DNA of 39,868 bases from Pirellulales bacterium (GTDB taxonomy: Bacteria; Planctomycetota; Planctomycetia; Pirellulales; JAEUIK01): assembly GCA_019636335.1 (NCBI GenBank), contig JAHBXR010000039.1:1-39868 (forward strand), given 5' to 3'. Made by a program: the position numbers and the translations under genes. The notes beneath the pieces were generated by a model. That model had not been told where the DNA came from. It was given only the letters and a program-made list of their open reading frames with translations, and did not search any database. Positions 34,404 through 39,868 of the stretch are shown here, piece by piece. Every line of letters begins with the position of its first letter. Position 1 is the stretch's first letter.

Positions 34404-34817
34404 GTGATTTGAAACACCCTGCCATCCGATGCCGACAATCGAGACACATGAGATTACCTAGGTGGTCGCCGACAGGCAAGCGAACGAACTGAGCGACATG
34501 GAGACTTCAAGAAATTTTGGCGTTTTTGAAAAAAAGATCGTTCGGCTGGAGAGAAATCGGCCCATTAAGTCGTGGACGCGCGATTCCAGTACCCGCTGAA
34601 CGGTTTCTTTGCCGTGACTGGGTCGCATTTCGAGTTGGCCAGCCTCGGAGGGGGCTAATGGCCGTGACGGGCTAATTGCTGACTTGCTTGTCCGATCCAT
34701 CTTGCAGAGAAGGTGCGCGTCCCGCGCTCGGGCCTTGGATGGAGGCTATCCCTTGATCCTTCTGGCACGCCTCGGCTCGAGCCTCAATCGCTCAAACCAC
34801 ATTGTCGGAGTTTCCGA
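34404..34817. other. 414-bp divergent gap between sigma factor and PEP-CTERM gene
   Basis: The gap must hold promoters for both genes, and the sigma factor may read one of them. I see no clear pair of boxes. An 80-codon minus-strand frame (34458-34700) lacks any coding signature and is not called. A/T-rich stretches (TTTTTGAAAAAAAG near 34525) stand out against the GC-rich background. GGAG at 34807-34810 is the ribosome-binding site of the next gene. Confidence 0.5.
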
Positions 34818-37028
34818 ATGCGACTGGTGCAACTGGGAAGATTTCTGGCCCTGCTCGTTTCGTTGTCGAACGTGGGAACATCTTTGATCGCGGAAGATCT
34901 CGAATGGATTGGCGATCAGAATGAGATCTCCGATGGCGGTCCACCGGGCTGGGCCTTTACGGATCACACCATGTGGCTGGGCTTTGCCTATCCTGGCGAC
35001 CCCGACCAGTTCAATCATGGTCCGGATACTGATCCGTTCAACGACAATGCTTTTTTCGGCACGGGTTATATTGCGCCGAACGAAGCAATTCCCTATCGCT
35101 ATGCCACCGGGGGAACCGTCTACTTTGGCGACTTCGGCGCCATTCATGCGCCACTGAAGGGAGGGCCTACGAATGAACAAGCGGCGGCCATTACGAACCG
35201 CAATTTGTACATCCAATCGGGAGATTGGGTCTTTGATTTCGGGGCGTATGGATACTTTCATCACGTGGGGACGGACTCGGGAAGCTACACGGTCAATGAC
35301 CTCATCGTCATCGGCCAGAATGTGCGTCATACCGGGGCCGCCGGTGATGCCACCCTTACGGTGCGCAACGGCGTGTTGCATCAGGACATTGACGACAACT
35401 GGGCTGGACTGGTACTGGGCTCTGGCCTGGGCGTTCAGGGGAAACTAATCGTCGATGGAGCTGGCGCTACCGTCGACATCACAAAAGACATCGGCGTGGG
35501 GGATGGTGGAGGAACGGGCAGAATCGAAGTGATCAATGGTGGGCAGCTTCGAGCGAAGGCGATTGGTACTGGAATCAACTTTGGCCCGAACGGTGAAATG
35601 CCGACCGGCTACCTGATGGTTGACGGCGTGGGCTCGACCATGAGTGGTTTTGCTGGTTTGAATAATGGCAGCGCGACGTTTCGCAATGGTGCCAAGGTCG
35701 ATAGCCATCGGTCTGCTGAAGTCGAGCACTGGGTGTTCCTAGGACTTACTGACGGGGCCGACGCCAGCGTGACCGTCACGGGGGAAGGGACCGAGTGGAC
35801 CGGCATCGATCGCCTGACGATTGGCGGCGTGTACCACACGGATTCCACGGGATCGGGGCATCTCACGATCGAAGACGGTGGTTACGTTTCGAGCAAGGAA
35901 GTCAGCGTGGCAAATAGGAGCCAATCGCAAGGTGAAGTTCACGTCAATGGGGTGGGAGCGGTGTGGGAAGCGAGCCTGATGCTACTCGGCGACGACGGAC
36001 ACGGCACCGTCACGGTGGACAACTACGGAAGTATGATCACCGGAGCGGGAGGCGCCGCGATCGGTCGCGGTCCCAATGGCAATGGGGCCGTATCGGTGGG
36101 AGGCCATGGTAGTTGGCACAACGCTGGTAATCTAATCGTCGGAGAGTGGGGAACCGGTGAACTCAATGTACATACCGGGGGAGATGTGCAAAGTCAGCAT
36201 GGTCGCATCGGAGTCGTTAGCAGCTCGCAAGGTGCCGCGATCATGAGGGGAGTCGGCTCCTCCTGGACGGTCGCTGAGAATCTTAACGTCGGCGAGCTTG
36301 GCTTGGGCCTGCTCGATGTCGGGACACAAGCAGAAGTTCACGTCGGGAACCGCTTGTCGATTGGTGAGCAGGGGACGGTCCGTCTGAGTAATGGCTCTGG
36401 ACGAATCAACGTCGGCGCCGGCACGCTCGACGCCACGCCGCAGGGCACTCTGCGACTGGGGCCCGGTGGAGTGCTGGCCGGAACAGGTACCGTCGAGGGC
36501 AACGTCTTGATCGACGGTGGACTGGTGGCGCCTGGCTTCTCGCCGGGGACGCTGACGATCGATGGCAGCCTGACCTACGGGTCGAGTAGCACACTGTCGA
36601 TGGAGATCGGCGGCCTGGCGAAGGGGATCGACTACGATCACATGAGCGTCAGCGGCGACCTCTCGCTCGGCGGCATGCTCGAGCTGAGCTTTATCAACGG
36701 CTTCCGCCCCTCCGAGCTGGATTCGTTCGAGTTGTTCTCCGTCGGCGGTTCCTTCGACGACAGCCAACTCAGCATTGTGTGGCTGGGCGTGCCGCAAGGA
36801 TTTCAGTACCACACCTACCTGGATGAAGCGGCGTATGGCGTCGTGATTACCGCGGTGCCAGAACCCTCGACGCTGGTGCTGGGCGCAGTCGCGGCCTGCG
36901 GCGGGCTTGGCATCGTGCTGCGACGTAGAACGCGGCGCGAATCGCTGCGGGGCGTCGAGATATTCGAGGCGTCTGCGATCGGTTCGCAGTTCTGGCGAGG
37001 CAAGTCAGACAACGGACCAGCGACATAA
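34818..37028 (+). CDS. Secreted PEP-CTERM protein with T5SS/PEP-CTERM-type repeats
   Basis: 736-residue exported protein. Residues 1-24 are a signal peptide (FLALLVSLSNVGTSLIA). The middle consists of repeated glycine-rich beta strands of the type GTLTVDNYGSMITGAGGAA and LIVGEWGTGELNVHTGGDV, typical of the T5SS/PEP-CTERM-associated repeat, ending with LRLGPGGVLAGTGTVEGNVLIDGG, as in beta-helical surface proteins. The C-terminal sorting signal is VPEPSTLVLG (from about residue 680), a hydrophobic helix and a basic cluster (LRRRTRRE), which an exosortase would process. An extra tail of about 30 residues follows the basic cluster, which is unusual. ATG 34818 has GGAG 7 bases upstream. It lies divergent to the ECF/kinase pair and 185 bp before the LEPR-XLL protein. 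Confidence 0.88.
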   Translation: MRLVQLGRFLALLVSLSNVGTSLIAEDLEWIGDQNEISDGGPPGWAFTDHTMWLGFAYPGDPDQFNHGPDTDPFNDNAFFGTGYIAPNEAIPYRYATGGTVYFGDFGAIHAPLKGGPTNEQAAAITNRNLYIQSGDWVFDFGAYGYFHHVGTDSGSYTVNDLIVIGQNVRHTGAAGDATLTVRNGVLHQDIDDNWAGLVLGSGLGVQGKLIVDGAGATVDITKDIGVGDGGGTGRIEVINGGQLRAKAIGTGINFGPNGEMPTGYLMVDGVGSTMSGFAGLNNGSATFRNGAKVDSHRSAEVEHWVFLGLTDGADASVTVTGEGTEWTGIDRLTIGGVYHTDSTGSGHLTIEDGGYVSSKEVSVANRSQSQGEVHVNGVGAVWEASLMLLGDDGHGTVTVDNYGSMITGAGGAAIGRGPNGNGAVSVGGHGSWHNAGNLIVGEWGTGELNVHTGGDVQSQHGRIGVVSSSQGAAIMRGVGSSWTVAENLNVGELGLGLLDVGTQAEVHVGNRLSIGEQGTVRLSNGSGRINVGAGTLDATPQGTLRLGPGGVLAGTGTVEGNVLIDGGLVAPGFSPGTLTIDGSLTYGSSSTLSMEIGGLAKGIDYDHMSVSGDLSLGGMLELSFINGFRPSELDSFELFSVGGSFDDSQLSIVWLGVPQGFQYHTYLDEAAYGVVITAVPEPSTLVLGAVAACGGLGIVLRRRTRRESLRGVEIFEASAIGSQFWRGKSDNGPAT

Positions 37029-37213
37029 ACCGACACGCGGGGCGCATATCGGTTTACGCCGCGAAGCACGCATCTGCACGCCGTGACGGCCCGATGCCGG
37101 CGCAAGCCCGATTTGCTCGCAAGCGTCAATCCACACGCAGCTTGACGTGGGCGCGGCGTGGATGAAACAAACTTTGGCTCGAACCGCACTCTCAGGCAAA
37201 TGGGGTTCATGGA

Positions 37214-39868
37214 ATGTTGCAGCGTCCTACCGTTCCCGCGCGTTCGGCCCGCAGTACGAAGCGACCTATCCGTCCGAGACGAAGTTCTCGAAGTCTCACG
37301 AGTCTGTTCGCATCGCGATTCGTCGAACCTCTGGAGGAGCGCCGATTACTTTCGGCCACGCCAGAGCTGGTGCGGGATATCAATGTGCTTGAAACGGCTT
37401 CGCACTCGGATCCATCCGAGATCACAGAAGTTGGGAGCGTGTTTTACTTCAGTGCCACCGACGGCAGAACTGGCGAAGAGTTGTGGAAGAGCGATGGAAC
37501 CGTGGCAGGCACCGTACGCGTCAAGGATATCCGCGCCGGTTCGGTTAGCTCGTTTCCAAGGTACCTGACGAATGTGGGAGGGATGCTTTACTTCACTGCC
37601 GACGATGGGACGAACGGGCGCGAACTGTGGAAGAGCGACGGGACCGAGGCCGGCACCGTCCGCGTTAAGGATATCCGCGCCGGTTTAAATGGTTCCGATC
37701 CGAGCAACCTGACGAACGTGGGGGGGACCCTCTACTTCACCTCCGACGATGGTACGAACGGCGATGAGCTGTGGAAAAGCGACGGGACGGAGGCCGGCAC
37801 CGTCCGCGTCAAGGATATCCGCGCCGGTTTAAATGGCTCCTCTCCAAGCAACCTGACAAATGTGGGGGGGACCCTCTACTTCAGCGCCTACGATGGTACG
37901 AACGGCGAAGAGCTGTGGAAGAGCGACGGGACCGAGGCCGGGACTGCACTCGTCAAGGATGTCTTCGCTGGTTCGAACGGCTCCTCTCCAAGCAACCTGA
38001 CAAATGTGGGGGGGACCCTCTACTTCAGCGCCTACGATGGCACGAACGCCGCTGAGCTGTGGAAAAGCGACGGGACCGAGGCCGGAACCGTATGCGTCAA
38101 GGACATCCGCACTGGTTCATATAGCTCCTTTGCGGGGCGTCTGACGAACGTGGGAGGGATGCTTTATTTCACCGCCGACGATGGGACGAACGGGCGCGAG
38201 CTGTGGAAGAGCGACGGGACGGAGGCCGGAACCGTACGCGTCAAGGACATCCGCACTGGTTCATATAGCTCCAACCCACAGAATTTGACGAACATGGGAG
38301 GGATCCTCTACTTCACCGCCAGCGATAACTCTTTCGCGATTGATTTGTGGACAAGCGACGGGACCGAGGCGGGTACAGTCCGCGTCTGGAATAGCTTCGC
38401 CGCATCAAGTGGCTCTGATCCGCAGTACCTGACGAACGTGGGAGGGATGCTCTACTTCACCGCGTACGACGACACAAACGGCTACGAATTGTGGAAAAGT
38501 GACGGGACCGAGGCAGGTACTGTACGCGTCAAAGATATCCACGCTGGATCAAATAGCACCCTGTATTCGTATCTGAGCAATCTGACGAACGTAGCAGGGA
38601 TGCTCTTCTTTACCGCCGACGATGGGACGAACGGGCGCGAGTTGTGGAAGAGCGATGGAACCGAGGCCGGGACCGTACGGTTGGACATCAATCGAGTCAC
38701 GAACAGCTCTAGTCCGCAGGCCTTGACGAACGTAGCAGGGATGCTCTTCTTCACCGCCAATGATGGGACGAACGGGGGCGAGTTGTGGAAGAGCGACGGG
38801 ACCGAGGCCGGGACCATGCGCGTCAAGGATATCCGCGCCGGTTTAAATAGCTCCTCTCCACATAGCCTGACGAACGTGGGAGGGATGCTTTATTTCACCG
38901 CCAATGATGGGACGAACGGGGGCGAGTTGTGGAAGAGCGATGGGACGGAGGCCGGGACCATGCGCGTCAAGGATATCCGCGCCGGTTTAAATAGCTCCTC
39001 TCCACATAGCCTGGCGAACGTGGGAGGGATGCTTTATTTTACCGCCGACGATGGGACGAACGGCTACGAATTATGGAAGAGCGACGGGACGGAGGCCGGG
39101 ACCGTCCGCGTCAAGGACATCCGCGCCGGTTTAAATAGCTCCTACCCGAGGTATCTGACGAACGTGGGAGGGATGCTTTATTTTACCGCCGACGATGGGA
39201 CGAACGGCTACGAATTATGGAAGAGCGACGGGACGGAGGCCGGAACCGTCCGCGTCAAGGACATCCGCACTGGTTCATATAGCTCCTATCCGAGGTATCT
39301 GACGAACGTGGGGGGGACGCTTTATTTCAGCGCCGACGATGGGACGAACGGGCGCGAGCTGTGGAAGAGCGACGGGACCGAGGCCGGGACCGTCCGCGCT
39401 AAGGATATCCGCACTGATTCATATGGCTCCTATCCGAGCAACCTGACGAACGTGGGGGGCACGCTTTATTTCAGCGCCGACGATGGCGCGACCGGCTATG
39501 AATTATGGAAGAGTGATGGGACCGAGGCCGGAACCGTCCGCGTCAAAAACATCTTCGCCGGTTCCAATAGCTCCCATCCGAGCAACCTAACAGATGTGGG
39601 GGGCACGCTTTATTTCAGCGCCGACGATGGCGCGACCGGCTATGAATTATGGAAGAGCGATGGGACGGAGACGGGCACTGTCCACGTCGAGGACGGCTTC
39701 GCCAGTCCGAATGCCTACTTTCCTCAAGAGCTGACGAACGTAGGGGGGACCCTCTTTTTTAGGGCCTATGGCGGCTTGCATGGCCAGGAGTTATGGAAAC
39801 TTGATCCCAACGACGCTCCGGTTTTCACTACGATCGGCGAGCAGATCGTTGGCGAAGGGACTTGGAGT
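37214..39868 (+). CDS. LEPR-XLL, ELWxxDGT-repeat surface protein (3' end cut by window)
   Basis: The frame is open for 885 codons from the ATG at 37214 to the window edge. The N-terminus is a basic stretch and then FVEPLEERRLLSA, the LEPR-XLL signature found at the start of large exported Planctomycete proteins; it is probably part of an export or anchoring signal. Seventeen units of about 48 residues follow, each of the form LTNVGGTLYFSADDGTNGYE then LWKSDGTEAGTVRVKDIRAG. After the last repeat comes DPNDAPVFTTIGEQIVGEGT, the start of an Ig/cadherin-like region typical of surface adhesin-like proteins. ELWxxDGT repeats are thought to form beta-propeller-like folds; binding partner unknown. 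The start is the first ATG after an in-frame stop at 37163, with a GGGG 8 bases upstream. Confidence 0.85.
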   Translation, partial: MLQRPTVPARSARSTKRPIRPRRSSRSLTSLFASRFVEPLEERRLLSATPELVRDINVLETASHSDPSEITEVGSVFYFSATDGRTGEELWKSDGTVAGTVRVKDIRAGSVSSFPRYLTNVGGMLYFTADDGTNGRELWKSDGTEAGTVRVKDIRAGLNGSDPSNLTNVGGTLYFTSDDGTNGDELWKSDGTEAGTVRVKDIRAGLNGSSPSNLTNVGGTLYFSAYDGTNGEELWKSDGTEAGTALVKDVFAGSNGSSPSNLTNVGGTLYFSAYDGTNAAELWKSDGTEAGTVCVKDIRTGSYSSFAGRLTNVGGMLYFTADDGTNGRELWKSDGTEAGTVRVKDIRTGSYSSNPQNLTNMGGILYFTASDNSFAIDLWTSDGTEAGTVRVWNSFAASSGSDPQYLTNVGGMLYFTAYDDTNGYELWKSDGTEAGTVRVKDIHAGSNSTLYSYLSNLTNVAGMLFFTADDGTNGRELWKSDGTEAGTVRLDINRVTNSSSPQALTNVAGMLFFTANDGTNGGELWKSDGTEAGTMRVKDIRAGLNSSSPHSLTNVGGMLYFTANDGTNGGELWKSDGTEAGTMRVKDIRAGLNSSSPHSLANVGGMLYFTADDGTNGYELWKSDGTEAGTVRVKDIRAGLNSSYPRYLTNVGGMLYFTADDGTNGYELWKSDGTEAGTVRVKDIRTGSYSSYPRYLTNVGGTLYFSADDGTNGRELWKSDGTEAGTVRAKDIRTDSYGSYPSNLTNVGGTLYFSADDGATGYELWKSDGTEAGTVRVKNIFAGSNSSHPSNLTDVGGTLYFSADDGATGYELWKSDGTETGTVHVEDGFASPNAYFPQELTNVGGTLFFRAYGGLHGQELWKLDPNDAPVFTTIGEQIVGEGTWS
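37421..39810 (+). repeat. 144-bp tandem repeat array coding for ELWxxDGT units
   Basis: Seventeen units, the first beginning at 37421, with most exactly 144 bp (48 codons); units 8 and 9 are 51 and 47 codons, and the last (from 39731) is truncated as it runs into the next domain. Unit starts include 37565, 38429, 38723, 38867, 39011, 39155, 39299 and 39731. Units 10 and 11 share their entire second half at the DNA level; unit 7 is the most degenerate (DLWTSDGT). High DNA identity points to recent duplication or gene conversion, and such arrays can also be misassembled. Confidence 0.88.

Noticed and set aside
34458..34700. 80-codon minus-strand frame in the gap before the PEP-CTERM gene
   Set aside because: No ribosome-binding site, no domain, and it would cover the region needed for two divergent promoters.
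37421..39810. Regular repeats considered as a CRISPR array
   Set aside because: The period is 144 bp with no unique spacers and the repeats are codons of one open frame.

Overview
The window is GC-rich chromosomal DNA from a member of the Planctomycetota, most likely Pirellulales-like. The evidence is family content rather than a marker gene: a PVC-type dehydrogenase/HEAT/heme protein, an ECF sigma factor paired with a membrane Ser/Thr kinase, a PEP-CTERM protein with T5SS/PEP-CTERM-type repeats, a LEPR-XLL/ELWxxDGT repeat protein, a YfhO-like membrane protein, a PhoPQ-related protein, a lysine-rich histone H1-like protein and short palindromic intergenic repeats. No rRNA, tRNA, CRISPR array or transposase gene was recognised.

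Layout. 1-6.7 kb (minus strand): a DegT/DnrJ/StrS aminotransferase, a large secreted PVC-type protein with a C-terminal c-type heme motif, and a HEAT-like protein of unknown function. 6.8-7.2 kb (plus): a 54-residue H1-like protein with a 9-codon upstream ORF and a strong intrinsic terminator. 7.3-12.2 kb (minus): a PP-loop tRNA-thiolation-like protein, RNase III, a DtxR/MntR regulator, a short-chain dehydrogenase translationally coupled to a small zinc-ribbon membrane protein, and a second short-chain dehydrogenase broken by a one-base frameshift. 12.5-18.7 kb (plus): hisA, an EF-G-like GTPase, serine O-acetyltransferase (cysE) and an ABC-2 type permease. 18.7-25.8 kb (minus): YfhO-like protein, GT4 glycosyltransferase, PhoPQ-related protein and soluble transhydrogenase. 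26.1-27.9 kb (plus): a protein of 14 near-identical TPR units. 27.9-29.3 kb: a repeat-rich patch carrying two small genes. 29.3-30.9 kb (minus): overlapping plsC-like and cdsA genes for phospholipid synthesis. 31.1-34.4 kb (minus): ECF sigma factor plus Ser/Thr kinase. 34.8 kb to the end (plus): two exported repeat proteins, the second cut by the window edge.

The most notable find is in the 449-bp gap before cysE. It holds a plausible promoter, then a tiny ORF (15746-15799) whose peptide carries five cysteines at every second position, then a hairpin followed by six T residues. The hairpin begins inside the last Cys codon and has the leader stop codon in its loop. This has the architecture of a cysteine-responsive transcription attenuator controlling cysE, whose product commits serine to cysteine synthesis, and also the ABC-2 permease gene 10 bp downstream.

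Secondary points are three families of intergenic palindromes, one with compensatory base-pair changes; the H1-like gene whose ribosome-binding site overlaps an upstream ORF stop; the sigma/kinase pair next to a PEP-CTERM gene; and the recently homogenised 144-bp tandem array at the right edge.
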